A DNA stretch of 64,000 nt from a bacterium (GCA_030430495.1 JAUIKM010000012.1:1-64000); one strand, 5' to 3'. Numbered from the stretch's first letter, positions 10,031 through 20,900 are shown. Translations and numbers: made by a program. Notes: a model not told the origin generated them from the sequence alone.

Positions 10031-12193
10031 ATGTCTAAACTTATCTGTCTGTGGACAGGATGGATGTTTCTGCTCTTGATTGTCTTATGCGTTGCACCGG
10101 TCAAACACTCGCGGCTCAAATACTGCTTTGGCGGTGCGGTGGCCGCAATGCATCTGCATGCATCAACTCTTCCGACTGCCAATGCGGTTCCACTAAAACC
10201 GCAAAGAGGCAAGAAGTGTGCACTGTTGATCGCTATCTCCGACTACCAGAATTCAGCCTGGGTTGACCTCAACACAGCGAACAACGTGCGGCTCTGGAAT
10301 AAGTTGCTTAACAGCAAAAGATATGCGTTTGATGTTGTTGAATCATTTGTCGACCGTACGCAAACTCGTGAAGAATTCTTCGCGATTCTTCGCGACTTCG
10401 TTGCGAGTCACCTTGAAAGAAACGATCAGTTTCACCTGCATTTCTCGGGACATGGAAGTTCGGTTAAGGACCTGAGCGGTGAGGAGTTGGATTCCCTCGA
10501 TGAGGTTTTGGTGATGGGCGGCGCCGGTAAGGAGTTGCGCGAGAACGATTTCGTCAGCGATGATGATCTCGGCGCAATGTTGTATGAAATCCGGCGCACG
10601 CTGGGACCGAATGGTTCGCTCTATGTGACGGTCGACGCCTGTTATTCCGGTTCGATTACGCGTTCCCTGAATGACCAGGAGTTAATGAAAGCTGGAATGC
10701 AACGGGACGATTCTTATGAACTGCAATTCGAGTCTTTCAGCAACGACATCGTGAACCGTTCAGAAAGAAACACAAGCCGCGACAGGTCTGTCACGCCGGA
10801 CGAGCTCCTGGCCCCTTTTGTGATTTTTACGGCCGCATCACATGCTCAGGTAAGTCAGGAAATATCACGCCGCTACTCTGGAATGGAGGAAACAAATTCC
10901 TATGGCCCATTGACATATAGCCTGTGCAGTATCCTTGAAAGTTTAAATCGCAAAATATCTTGTCGCGAATTGCTCCGGCGCGTGCGCAGGAAATTCGCTG
11001 CAATCCGGCCGAACCAGACGCCGCAGTTGGAGGGTCATGCCGACCTGACAATTTTTGACGGCGATTTCATTCCCTCCGACTCCTACTATGTTGTTCTCGA
11101 TGAAGTCAAGGATAGACCGCTGCACTATCTCGTTGAGGGAGGAGGGATACATGGAATGGCGCAAGGGGCTTTTGTGAAAATTCAGGACTCCAGTGCTGAA
11201 ATCCGGGATAGTATTGCACACGTAACAAACGGGATGGTCGTTGAAGCGTCAACCGACAGGTGTATCATCATTACTTCAGAGCCTTTACCTGATGTTGGCA
11301 AGAAGGAATATCGGGTATTTGTGGATGTCCACTCATTCCACAATGCTCATCTCGACATTGTTAAACACAATATTCCGGCGTCAATTCGCGATGAGCTGAT
11401 TCGATCACTGCTGTTTGTGCAAACGAAAGATTCCAGCGGCCTGGGGCACAAGATTGATATCAATTGGCGCAATGACTCGCTTTACATTGTCGATCCACTT
11501 ACGTCAACAACAATTGACGTCATCGATCCTGATGATTCCGACTGGACCACACAACTAAAAGAACGACTTGTTAAAGTCCTGCGCAACAAACATTTGCTAG
11601 ATCTGGAATCTGCTGATAGAGATTTAACAATTCAGGTTGATCTTGAATTCCTGCCTGTGTCAGGTACAAGCAAATGGACTCATTCGCCGGATGAACCTGG
11701 TGCAACGTTTATTCGCGACCGTCACGGCAACTTCAGGATGCGAGGGGGCCAAAAGTATCATCTGAAAGCTGTTAATCGCGGTTCCGACAGCGCTTGGGTG
11801 CATGTTTTTCAATTGCAGGCCAACGGTGAAATGCGTTCGCTGTTTCCGGCATATTACAAACAGAGTGAACTGTTGCCCGGGCAGGACAACATGTTGCGCC
11901 CCGGACAGGAACATGTGTTTACCTATCACTCATTCGATTACCGGCGGGACGTAGAATACAGGATGCCGTTTAAACGCGGTGTTGTTAACTTGATTGTATT
12001 TGCCACGCCCAGACCTTACAACTTTTCAGCGATTTTAGGAACGAAAGAATATGATTCAAACGGTTCCGCCCCATCTGTCCATCCCCTGCTGCAAGTATTG
12101 CAACTTTTGTACAAGTCCAAAGACGCCGTCCAGAATGAATTCGACAACCGTTTCTTTGGAATGGCAAAAATTGTATCGCTTGAAATAATCTGA
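10031..12193 (+). CDS. caspase-like protease with DUF4384-type C-terminus
   Basis: This is a 720-residue protein. The ATG at 10031 has AAGGTGA about 10 bases upstream. An N-terminal hydrophobic stretch (WTGWMFLLLIVLCVAPV) acts as signal peptide or anchor. The C14 domain spans about residues 55-340: GKKCALLIAISDY opens it, His141 lies in HFSGHG and Cys204 in VDACYSG, so the dyad is intact. The region about 560-670 (MRGGQKYHLKAVNRG, LFPAYYKQSELLPG, VNLIVFATPRP) resembles DUF4384, often found beside bacterial caspases and kinases. It is probably co-transcribed with the WD40-caspase and the membrane protein that follows. One caspase could activate the other, but the sequence does not show this. 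Confidence 0.88.
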   Translation: MSKLICLWTGWMFLLLIVLCVAPVKHSRLKYCFGGAVAAMHLHASTLPTANAVPLKPQRGKKCALLIAISDYQNSAWVDLNTANNVRLWNKLLNSKRYAFDVVESFVDRTQTREEFFAILRDFVASHLERNDQFHLHFSGHGSSVKDLSGEELDSLDEVLVMGGAGKELRENDFVSDDDLGAMLYEIRRTLGPNGSLYVTVDACYSGSITRSLNDQELMKAGMQRDDSYELQFESFSNDIVNRSERNTSRDRSVTPDELLAPFVIFTAASHAQVSQEISRRYSGMEETNSYGPLTYSLCSILESLNRKISCRELLRRVRRKFAAIRPNQTPQLEGHADLTIFDGDFIPSDSYYVVLDEVKDRPLHYLVEGGGIHGMAQGAFVKIQDSSAEIRDSIAHVTNGMVVEASTDRCIIITSEPLPDVGKKEYRVFVDVHSFHNAHLDIVKHNIPASIRDELIRSLLFVQTKDSSGLGHKIDINWRNDSLYIVDPLTSTTIDVIDPDDSDWTTQLKERLVKVLRNKHLLDLESADRDLTIQVDLEFLPVSGTSKWTHSPDEPGATFIRDRHGNFRMRGGQKYHLKAVNRGSDSAWVHVFQLQANGEMRSLFPAYYKQSELLPGQDNMLRPGQEHVFTYHSFDYRRDVEYRMPFKRGVVNLIVFATPRPYNFSAILGTKEYDSNGSAPSVHPLLQVLQLLYKSKDAVQNEFDNRFFGMAKIVSLEII

Positions 12194-12220
12194 CAAATTA
12201 AACAAACCCGGGAGTACTTC

Positions 12221-12793
12221 GTGAAGTATATTGCTGCTGCCATCGTAGCCATCGCAGGTGTTTCTGTCTATTTCTATGCCAATGAACTAAATCTCGACTT
12301 CAAAAAACCCGAACTGGAATCGTTTCAGAATCGCTATTTCGAGGATCTGGTCGTTGCAGAAGCGGATGTTCACCCTCAAATCAAAGCCGCCAGAGCAAAA
12401 ATGATCGAGTGTCATGAAACATCAAACGTGTACAATTCCATTACACGATACTTGTCCATTGTGGATGTTCTATTAACGTCCTTCGTTGCCGTCGCAATTG
12501 CGGTCTACAAACCAGAGAATTCTCAAACCAGGCGTCGCGAAAACCAGGATAGCACATCGAAAAAGAAACTCTCATTTATGCGTGTTGTCTCGATTGTAGC
12601 AATCGTTGCCACGCTGATCGCCCCGATCTCACTTAAAATGGTCGAAGCTGCCAAATCACATCGTTCCGAAGCCATTATTATAACAGACATGCTGAACAAA
12701 ACCTACTCAGCACTTCATAAAGCCAAAGAAAAACAAGTGGCGTTTGAAATCATTTCCGAACTGGAATCCGCAACTGCAGATTGCGGTTGTTAG
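12221..12793 (+). CDS. small membrane protein with three predicted TM helices
   Basis: This is a 190-residue protein starting at GTG 12221, supported by GGGAG about 8 bases upstream. Hydrophobic segments lie at about residues 4-21, 79-97 and 122-141. A charged helical stretch separates the first two, a Lys/Arg-rich loop follows the second, and a helical tail ends in CGC. No family is recognised. The TM pair plus helical tail loosely recalls 2TM effector proteins, but this is weak. It is the third gene of the caspase operon, 27 bases after the second caspase, so it may be a substrate, anchor or membrane effector of the proteases (inference). The 143-bp hairpin element begins about 100 bases downstream. 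Confidence 0.72.
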   Translation: MKYIAAAIVAIAGVSVYFYANELNLDFKKPELESFQNRYFEDLVVAEADVHPQIKAARAKMIECHETSNVYNSITRYLSIVDVLLTSFVAVAIAVYKPENSQTRRRENQDSTSKKKLSFMRVVSIVAIVATLIAPISLKMVEAAKSHRSEAIIITDMLNKTYSALHKAKEKQVAFEIISELESATADCGC

Positions 12794-12895
12794 ACAGATG
12801 CAAATAGTTTGCCGTTGGTTTTGAAAGTAGTGACAACCGCTCTTCTCTGCAACATGTGGGCACCGTGGTTTTGGCATTGCTGTGCCGGGTAAACA

Positions 12896-13038
12896 CTGAT
12901 CGCTTTGAGGCGCGTCGCTGTGCTCCGGCCTCAGGCTCTTTGACTTTTTTGTTTGTCAACGGGATTGAAGCGCAGGGGTTGTAAACCCGCTGGTTAACAA
13001 AAGGAAACAGCAAGCCGCAGGTGCGGCGAAGCGCTCTG
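12896..13038. repeat. 143-bp hairpin element, right copy
   Basis: This copy is in the same orientation as 428-570 and differs at two bases (G to T in the GACTTT tract, C to T after CAGGGG). Sequence outside the 143 bp does not match between the copies. It sits between convergently transcribed genes. Confidence 0.85.
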
Positions 13039-13064
13039 AAATGTCAAGGCAGAGTTTAACATGT

Positions 13065-13096
13065 AAAAAAAACGCAGGGTCCGCTTGCGCGAACCC
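13065..13096 (-). terminator. rho-independent terminator of the 13172-16243 gene
   Basis: On the minus strand an 8-bp stem (GGGTTCGC / GCGGACCC, one mismatch) with a four-base loop is followed after TGCG by eight T residues. Confidence 0.7.
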
Positions 13097-13171
13097 CACG
13101 TTCGTCGTCTCGAGAATCAGGTTCGGCACTACCAACGCTTCACCTGATTACGAGCAAGGGCGTCGTGTTGC

Positions 13172-16100
13172 TTAACGCATAACCGTCATTTTTACGGATT
13201 GACTAACGGCATTGCCGCTGCCGAAAGGCAGAGCCTGGACGCGTACGATGTATGTGCCGTTGCCGACTGATTCGCCGAGTGTCGAGCTGATGCCCCAGTT
13301 AAACGAAAACTCACCCGGGTTAAGCGCTTTGCGGCCCAGCGTTGCGATCCGGTTGCCGGCGATGTCGTAAATGGACACGTCGAGCAATGCCGGTTTAAGT
13401 ACATCAACTGTGATTGTCGCCGCCTGGTTGACCGGATTGGGATAGACCGGATGCAGGTTAAATACGGAGTTCCGTTGAATGCGCGGGGCGTCGTCTACAC
13501 CGACGACAAGGCCGGCCGTGCTGACGTCGCGAATTGTCATTGGCGGCCAATCGCGATTGGCAAAGATGTCGACTTCCTTGATGGAAATCACGGTTTGAGT
13601 CGGGTCTTTGGGTTTAATCACGATTTTGTCCACTTCCCAGGTTGTGCCGTCGGGCAGTTCGAAATCGAAGCAGCCGGGAAGCGTGATGACGATGCACGTG
13701 CCGTTGATTTCTGCCACCGTAACCGCAGCGGATTTACAACCGGTCCAGAGGCAGCCGACCGAATCGGTTAAACAAGTGTCCATTGCTATCTGGACGCCTT
13801 CCTTGTACAGAAAAACGTTAAAAGCCGTGGACCCGATGTTCATGAAGTTGGCGGTCATCAGGTATTTACCTTCATTGAGGCGTTCAGTGCAGATATACCC
13901 GATCTCAACGTCATTTTCGCTGCCTTCCACACAGCCGATGGCGCGGAAATACATGGTTCCGCCTTCCTCCGGTTCAACCGTCATGTCGTCGAATTCCAGC
14001 GTTGCATCCGTAGGCGGTTCCGGCTGGGTAGACGGATCGTCAATGACAAAACAGCCGCCGTCCTGGAAACCGTCATTGTCGCCGAAGTTGCTGATTGTAA
14101 CAGCCGGTGCATCGGCGGTCAAACGCGCGTCACCCAGGTTGTCGACAAAGACGCCCTGCTCGGCGTACTGCACCTGGGCGTTGTTTAACACAAAACCTTC
14201 GTCGACGTCCATGACGATGATGTCGTACTCGCTGAGGAAATCGAGAACCGGTTCGTCGGGATCGTTGCGATTGGCGATTAACCAGATTTCCGTGATTTCG
14301 GCCACTTTCTGTTGAGTAACAGGGTCGGTCACACAGATTGGCGTGTAGAAAGTAAAACACAGCCAGAAAAATCCCAGACTATCACGGTCATCACAGCGGA
14401 CTTTTTTGCGGCAGACAACCAGGCCATCGGGAATCTGTAGCTGGAGATCTTCAATGATAGACATCTCTCCTTCGGCCAGGATTTCGCTCTGATCGTTGAG
14501 GAAGACATACTGTTGGCCGGTGACCTCAAGGTCAGGGTTCCAATCGGCGCGGGCCGTTCCGTTGGCGCCGTCGTCATTTATCAGAGTTCCCTGAATTACG
14601 ACCTGATTGGGGTTGTTGCGCAGCGACCCGCGTGCGAAACAATCCATACGGCCGCCGACCTGCATGTTCATGGGTTCGACGCGTGCTTCAAAACCGGTGG
14701 CGCGATCGACTTCAAAACAGACGCCAAAAGTAGGTGTGGGCGTGGCGGTCGGGGGAACGCCAACAACCGTCTCACCATTTTCGTTCTCAGAAATATCCGC
14801 ACCACCGAGCGGGACGAGCGGGAAACCACCTGCAAAGTCGCGTGCGGGCGTGTTAGGCGCGCCTGTGATCGTGAGGTCGCTCCAACCGTTGGCGGCAATG
14901 ATATCCGCCTCGCGAACATCCTGAACCGGCACGGTCGGCGCCTTGGATTTGATGACAATGCGGTCGCCGATTACAGCGTCAAAGCCCGGTATCTCAATTG
15001 TTGCGGCTGCGGCCAGCACCATTTCGATGCAGGGATTGTCGTTGCCGGGTAGTTGGATTTCGACACTTTTGCAGCCGGAACCGATTGTGCCGATCTGATC
15101 CACAAGGCCATCGGCGATTAACACCCGTTCGTTGCCCAGCCATACAACGACGCAGAATCCTTCCGCGCCGATTCCATCAAAGTTGGCATCCACATCGAAT
15201 GTGCCGTCGCCGTTGTCTGTTGAAGTCATCGAGCCGATTTCGCCGTCGGGATTGCCGTCCACACTTCCACGGCCAACAAATGTTGCAGTCGCTCCAGGTG
15301 TGCCTACTTCCATGGGGCCAAACTCCATGCCCGCGGCGGCGGCGGCATCGAACAACAGGCAGGCGCCGCCGGCTTCGCCGCCTTCCGGTAAACCGACGAT
15401 GATATTGGGTTTCTGCGGAACAAGTTTTGTGTCGCCGATATTATTGGCAAAAGGGCTGGCCTCGGCGAACTGAACTGCCGCGTCCGTCAGTCTCAAACTA
15501 CTGCGATTCTCGATCGTAAATTTGGCCGAGTTTAAACAAGTGGGCGGAATTTTGGGGCAGGCGAAGAGGCAGAACTTGTACACGCCGGTATACATGATTT
15601 CATTGATCGTTATCTGCAGCGGACTCTTGCTTTCGATGCAATTCCAGAATCCCAGCACCCCCGGAAAACCCGGTTTGGGGTCGCAGCGGAATCTGTTCAG
15701 GCAGGGCGCATTGATGCCCTGTAGCAGCAAGGCCTCGCCGATGCCTATCTTTTGCTGGCCAATGGGTTTGCAGTTGTTGTCGTAGAGGACCAGCCAGACT
15801 TCCTGCACTTCCATTTGCGCGGCCCAGGCTACCGAGTATTCAGCTTCTCCGCCCGCATCGTTGAGGCCTTCCAGCTGCATGACGGCGATGTCGATATTTT
15901 CTCCAGCGATTTCGCCGGTAGCGCAGGCGCGCATGACTTCGCCGAGTCGCAGCTCACCTTCGGGATTGATGTTAACCTCAAAACCGGTCGATTGCGGGAC
16001 GGTAAACTCTACGCCGAATTCGCCGCCAATATTACCTGTAGCTACAAGATCGCCCGTTTCGGGATCGACCTCAATAGTAGCATCGTTGTAAGGGACTGCG

Positions 16101-16243
16101 TCGAACCCCGCCCATTCAAGCTGGCCCGACGCTTGTGGCGCTGTGGCAAACAAGAGAAAACACGCCAGGGGAATCATCAGAGCTGATGCCGTGCGTGCCG
16201 AGATTTGTTTAAGGATGAAACAATGAGAAAAGTATGTCTTCAT
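13172..16243 (-). CDS. large secreted protein with internal duplication and sorting domain
   Basis: This is a 1023-residue protein. The N-terminal signal peptide has hydrophobic core SALMIPLACFLLFATAP and cleavage near ASGQ. Two related halves of about 430 residues follow (about 40-470 and 500-920). Each opens with a FExxxxTGFE-type segment, continues with a cysteine-containing region, and closes with a VGD-like or WEVDKIVIKxK strand. The halves are joined near a PPTATPTPT linker. The last about 90 residues (HPVYPNPVNQAATITVDVL ... GNGTYIVRVQA) form a FlgD-like / type IX sorting-like domain. It is probably exported to the cell surface. No enzymatic motif is seen. It is transcribed alone and followed by a good terminator. 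Confidence 0.85.
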   Translation of the reverse strand: MKTYFSHCFILKQISARTASALMIPLACFLLFATAPQASGQLEWAGFDAVPYNDATIEVDPETGDLVATGNIGGEFGVEFTVPQSTGFEVNINPEGELRLGEVMRACATGEIAGENIDIAVMQLEGLNDAGGEAEYSVAWAAQMEVQEVWLVLYDNNCKPIGQQKIGIGEALLLQGINAPCLNRFRCDPKPGFPGVLGFWNCIESKSPLQITINEIMYTGVYKFCLFACPKIPPTCLNSAKFTIENRSSLRLTDAAVQFAEASPFANNIGDTKLVPQKPNIIVGLPEGGEAGGACLLFDAAAAAGMEFGPMEVGTPGATATFVGRGSVDGNPDGEIGSMTSTDNGDGTFDVDANFDGIGAEGFCVVVWLGNERVLIADGLVDQIGTIGSGCKSVEIQLPGNDNPCIEMVLAAAATIEIPGFDAVIGDRIVIKSKAPTVPVQDVREADIIAANGWSDLTITGAPNTPARDFAGGFPLVPLGGADISENENGETVVGVPPTATPTPTFGVCFEVDRATGFEARVEPMNMQVGGRMDCFARGSLRNNPNQVVIQGTLINDDGANGTARADWNPDLEVTGQQYVFLNDQSEILAEGEMSIIEDLQLQIPDGLVVCRKKVRCDDRDSLGFFWLCFTFYTPICVTDPVTQQKVAEITEIWLIANRNDPDEPVLDFLSEYDIIVMDVDEGFVLNNAQVQYAEQGVFVDNLGDARLTADAPAVTISNFGDNDGFQDGGCFVIDDPSTQPEPPTDATLEFDDMTVEPEEGGTMYFRAIGCVEGSENDVEIGYICTERLNEGKYLMTANFMNIGSTAFNVFLYKEGVQIAMDTCLTDSVGCLWTGCKSAAVTVAEINGTCIVITLPGCFDFELPDGTTWEVDKIVIKPKDPTQTVISIKEVDIFANRDWPPMTIRDVSTAGLVVGVDDAPRIQRNSVFNLHPVYPNPVNQAATITVDVLKPALLDVSIYDIAGNRIATLGRKALNPGEFSFNWGISSTLGESVGNGTYIVRVQALPFGSGNAVSQSVKMTVMR

Positions 16244-17323
16244 GTCCGGATTCTCAGTTTGTTAGTGTGAAAAACAGAACTGACTGTAGCGCTGTGGAAC
16301 TCACAGTGCGTCAGTTGAGTGATTTAGTCAGCTGATGACGCTGAGCAGAATGATGGTTAAACAGTTATTGATTAAGATGTTTGTACAGGCCAGGCTGATT
16401 GGCAGAGTGTATTTTCAGACCGGCTCTGTAGCGCTAATGTTAAGAGTACAAGGTATTGTCGGTTCGCTGTATCAATATGTGCGGCATTCGTCCATTGTCT
16501 GACTCATGCCGACGTCACAACGGTGAACAAACAATAACCGTCGCAGACCGCTTTTACGGTCGGTGTCAGTATTGATGCGGCTTTGGTGCACAGGAAATTT
16601 AGCAGTGCTGCGTCGCATCGCCGGCGGAGTTATTCAACATGCTGCGAGAAAGTTCACCGCGCGCAGTTGAATGCCGCTGTATGTTTGATGGCGTTCCGAG
16701 AGAGTGGACCGAATTGGCGCACAACTGCGTCCCAGATAAAAGGTACTGACAGCCGCTGTTGGGGGGTGGTAGTCTGGTTGGAGCCAGAGCCGTAGCGCAA
16801 TCCGGTTAAGTAAGTCAGACAGACTGATGGTAGAGCAACTCCTGGTCAAGAGCGTGAAAAAAAACTTCTGTTGTTTAAACAGGCGTACGGAAAATTCAAG
16901 CATGCATGTGATTGAGACGACGCGTAAGTATACATCGCGCAATATCAAATGTCAAGTTTTATTATTTAGTTTGTTATAGTGTTGGGCGAAAATTTCGTTC
17001 ATTGCACATCTCGGCCAAATGCGCACCGCAATACGACTGGATTGTTGCTGCCGCCAGCTGTGCGATCGGGATTGCATTAAACTCGACTTTCTTTCTGTCC
17101 GGTCCGGACTACGTGCTCCGGCCGGGTAAAAAAACGGCGTTTTTCGCGGCAATGACAGCGATTTGTCCGCCGCCTTTTCCGTACAGATTTTTTGTTGTGC
17201 TGGGATTATGCAGGTACCTGACTATTTTAACCGTAGTTGATTTCAGCGAGTGTAGTGCGATGTAGCAACGGTACCGTCAATACGGAAAGTGTTTCGGCAG
17301 TTTTATTGAAGAGGGGGGAGTGT
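16244..17323. other. 1.1-kb gene-poor divergent region
   Basis: This lies between the divergent secreted-protein and HxlR genes. Short open frames exist but none resembles a protein. It contains GTTAAAC and GTTTAAAC words and a palindrome near 17268. No RNA gene is recognised. It may be decayed sequence. Confidence 0.4.
17268..17277. promoter_or_regulatory. palindrome ACGGTACCGT upstream of the HxlR gene
   Basis: This perfect 10-bp palindrome ends 46 bases before the HxlR start codon, a position that would suit autoregulation. It is a single site without a second copy found, so this is only a candidate. Confidence 0.3.
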
Positions 17324-17668
17324 ATGCCTGAATTTATGGAAGGCGACAGGCTGTTTTACAATCCGGTTGAATTTGCCATGAGCAGGATCGGCGGCACCTG
17401 GAAGATGCCGATCCTGTGGCGACTGAAAGACCGCGTAATGCGTTTCAGCGAGCTGAAGCGCTCCATGCCTAAAATCACTGACAAAATGTTGACGACGCAG
17501 CTGCGCGAACTGGAGAAGTTCGGCTTTATCTCCCGCAAAGTCTACCCGGTGGTACCACCCAGGGTAGAGTACAGTTTGACGGATCACGGCCGCCGGGCGA
17601 TTCCCATCATCGAAAGCATTCGCGAATACGGTCTGGAATTGATGCGTCACGAAGGATTAAGCGAGTGA
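17324..17668 (+). CDS. HxlR-family transcriptional regulator
   Basis: This is a 114-residue winged-helix DNA-binding protein. The ATG at 17324 follows a strong GGGGGGAG site; a longer frame upstream lacks one. Family hallmarks are visible in order: FAMSRIGGTWKMPILWRL (first helix), MRFSELKRSMPKITDKML (recognition helix region, ending in the typical K-MLT-QLREL segment), and PRVEYSLTDHGR (wing). HxlR proteins usually act as homodimers sensing electrophiles, oxidants or aromatic compounds. No conserved N-terminal Cys is seen here, so the signal is unknown. It is isolated, with no obvious target gene adjacent. Confidence 0.92.
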   Translation: MPEFMEGDRLFYNPVEFAMSRIGGTWKMPILWRLKDRVMRFSELKRSMPKITDKMLTTQLRELEKFGFISRKVYPVVPPRVEYSLTDHGRRAIPIIESIREYGLELMRHEGLSE

Positions 17669-17935
17669 TTGCAGGTGGAATTCGCGTGTCAGCCGCTACA
17701 CTCTGCGTTACTCATTTCCGATTGGCCGCGATTATTTTCTCCTGTTGCGCCACCTTATTTTAGCGCTTGGGCGAACTGTTGTAAATTGGGCATCTCTGCG
17801 GCATGCCTTGATTTGCGTCCCTGATCTGCGTGGTGGCACACGAACCGGGGAATCGCATGGCATCGTCTGCTCCGTGCATCAGTCGTCAACGGAGCTATTT
17901 CCAGCCCAAACTCCAACCTACCCGATACTCCGGCT

Positions 17936-20900
17936 ATGAAATCTCGTCGTTTGATTACCAGTTTCGACCTGCTGCGCCGTTTGCGCAAGGACGCCCGTCG
18001 CCTGCAGCGTTTTTCCACTTACACCGACAGCTCCACGCGCCGCAAGACAGCATTTTTGCGCCGCCGCCTGGAAAAGCTGATCCGGATCCTGAATCCGCTT
18101 GCCAATCCCCGGCTGGCGCTCAGACTGGCTGCGATTGCTTTCGGCGGTCTGGCGGCTGGAAACCTGCAAGCACAGGTCCCGCTCCTGCTGAGCGTGACGC
18201 CGACGGCAAACGACGTCAATGCGGCGACCAGCGCGAATATCACTGCGACGTTTGACACGGCGATGGATACAGGGACGTTGACCGCGGGGAACATCCGGAT
18301 TTTTGGCTCGCAAACGGGTTTTCTGAGCGACGACGGCGTGTACAGCGGGATAACGACCGCAATATTTAATCCGGATAATAATTTCAAGCCCGGCGAAAAA
18401 GTGTCGGTGTCCATTACGACCGGCGTTGAGTCCACCAACGGCACGGCTCTGTCGACTTCGCATGTGTTTCAATTCATTACTGCCGTGGAATTTGGCTCCG
18501 GCATATTTGCCAATCGCGCACTAAGCGGGACCGCTGGCGGCAATGCGGCTACGATCGGCGATTTTGACGGCGACGGCAGTCTCGACGTCGTCGTTGTTCG
18601 CGAAAGCGCCTCCTCGTTGATATGGCTGAACAATGGCGACGGAACCTTTTCCGAGACGTCGTTCGGCAGCACAAACAACAGCCGCGATGTTGTCAGCGGC
18701 GATCTGGACGGCGACGGCGATCTGGACGTGGTGGTCGTCAACTACAATCAGGCCAACGAAGTCTGGCTGAACAACGGCGACGGCACGTTCACGAGCAGCG
18801 CTTTTGGTTCGGGCCGCTCCAACGGCGTTGATATCGGCGACATGGACGGCGACGGCGACCTCGACATCGTGCAGGTTACCAGTCGAGAGCAGGACGAAGT
18901 CTGGTTCAACAACGGCGACGCGACTTTCTCCGTTCAGACATTCGGCACCGCCACGGCATCGGCCGGCGCTGTTTTCACCTTGCATTCAATGGACACGGGC
19001 ATCGGCGATCTGGACAACGACGGCGATCTTGACGTCATCGTCACGAAGATCATGGCCTTCAACAGCTACCGCCAGGACATCTGGCTGAACGACGGGACCG
19101 GGACTCTCAGCCCGCAGACGTTCGCTTCCAGCGCCAGTCTGACGCACATCAAACTTGCCGATCTTGACGGCGATGGCGACCTGGATTTCATTCACACCTC
19201 CGGCGGAACTCCGACGATCTATCAGAACAACGGCGATGCGACCTTTGCCTCGCAGTCGCTCGCCTTGTTCGATATTCGTGAAGTGTCGCTGGGAGACATT
19301 GACGGCGACGGCGACCTCGACATGGCGTCTGCCGGCGGAATCAACGGTGACGTGCTGTTGCGCAACAACGGCAGCCTGAACATCATCGCCGACAACATAG
19401 GCGATGACACCGGCTTGGCGCTGCTCTCTGCGATCGGTGATTTTGACAACGACGGCGACCTTGACGTTTTGTTCGTCAATCAGATTTCATCGCCGACCTT
19501 GTGGATCAACGATCCGCCGGCGACCGTTGTCGATCTGTCTCCCGACAAAAATGCAGTAGCAGCCGGGCGCGCCACGGACGTGCGCATCGCATTCCTACAG
19601 ACAATGCAGACCAGCACGCTGACCATCAATGCGGCGCCGACGCACGCCAACATTGTTGTTTACGGCTCGCAAACCGGGCACCTGGGCACGAGCGCTACGT
19701 TGTCCTTTGAGGATGACGACGAAATCGCGGTCATCACGCCGGCGTCCGACTTCAAGCCGGGCGAGCTGGTCTCAGTGACCGTCACAGGTGCGTCCAAGTA
19801 TGACGGCCGCGATCCGAAGGAACTCGAAAAAGCGCTGGTCTACAGTTTTATTGTGGGCGCGGACGGCGGCACGGGCGTGTTCAGCAGCAGCGGTTTTGGA
19901 ACGGGCGAAAGCACGAATATTGAATTCGGCGATCTTGACGGCGACGGCGATCTGGACGCCATCGTTACGAACTACTATACGCCGAATGAAATCTGGTTAA
20001 ACAACGGCGACGCAAGTTTTGCGACTTCGACCCTGGGTACGAAGTTCAGCTCCGACGTCGCGCTGGGCGACCTTGACGGCGACGGCGACCTGGATGCCGT
20101 TATCAGCGCGTACTTTGCTTATCCGCAGGAAATCTGGTTAAACAACGGCGACGGTACTTTCAGCAGTTCGACCTTCGGCAGCGGCAGCAGCCGCGATGTT
20201 GCGCTGGGGGATTTGGACGGTGACGGCGACCTCGACGCGGTGATCGCCAATTACTACGACGAAGCCGAGCACATCTGGTTTAACAACGGCGACGGCACGT
20301 TTACTTCGACATCGCTCGGCGCGGGCGACAGCAAAGGCGTCGCCATCGGCGATCTTGACGGCGACTGTGACCTCGACGTCGTCATCACGAATATCGGCGG
20401 AGCCGACAACATCTGGTTAAACAACGGCGGCGGACAGTTTGTCACGAGCAGCTTCGGCGCGGGCGACGGACAGGCTGTTGCACTTGGCGACCTCGACGGC
20501 GATGGCGACCTGGATGCGTTTATCGCGCGCTCCAACACCGGCAACGACATCTGGAAAAACAACGGCGACGGCAGCTTCAGCCTTGGTTCGCTCGGCAATG
20601 CGGTCGACCACGATGTTGCTTTGGGCGATCTTGACGGCGACGGCGACCTGGACGCGGTTTCGGCTGTTAACGGCGGCGCGCAAAGAATCTGGACCAACAA
20701 CGGCGACGCGACGTTTACGGAGCGCAGCTTCGGCACGGGCGACAGCCGCGGACTGGCCATCGGCGATCTTGACGGCGACGGCGACCTGGACGTAGCGGTC
20801 ATGAACTACGTGACCAACGACCGCGAAATCTGGATCAACTCCGGAACGCCGCGCGTCACCAGCGTCGTTCCCTCGACCAATGCAAACTCCGTGTTGCAGG

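Larger units (their letters stand above)
12794..13171. other. convergent intergenic region with hairpin element and terminator
   Basis: This gap between convergent genes holds the right copy of the 143-bp hairpin element and a rho-independent terminator for the minus-strand gene. No further gene is seen. Confidence 0.6.

Noticed and set aside
12221-12793. The 190-residue protein as a bacterial gasdermin
   Set aside because: It is predicted helical with TM segments, not the beta-rich gasdermin fold, so only a generic membrane-effector idea is kept.
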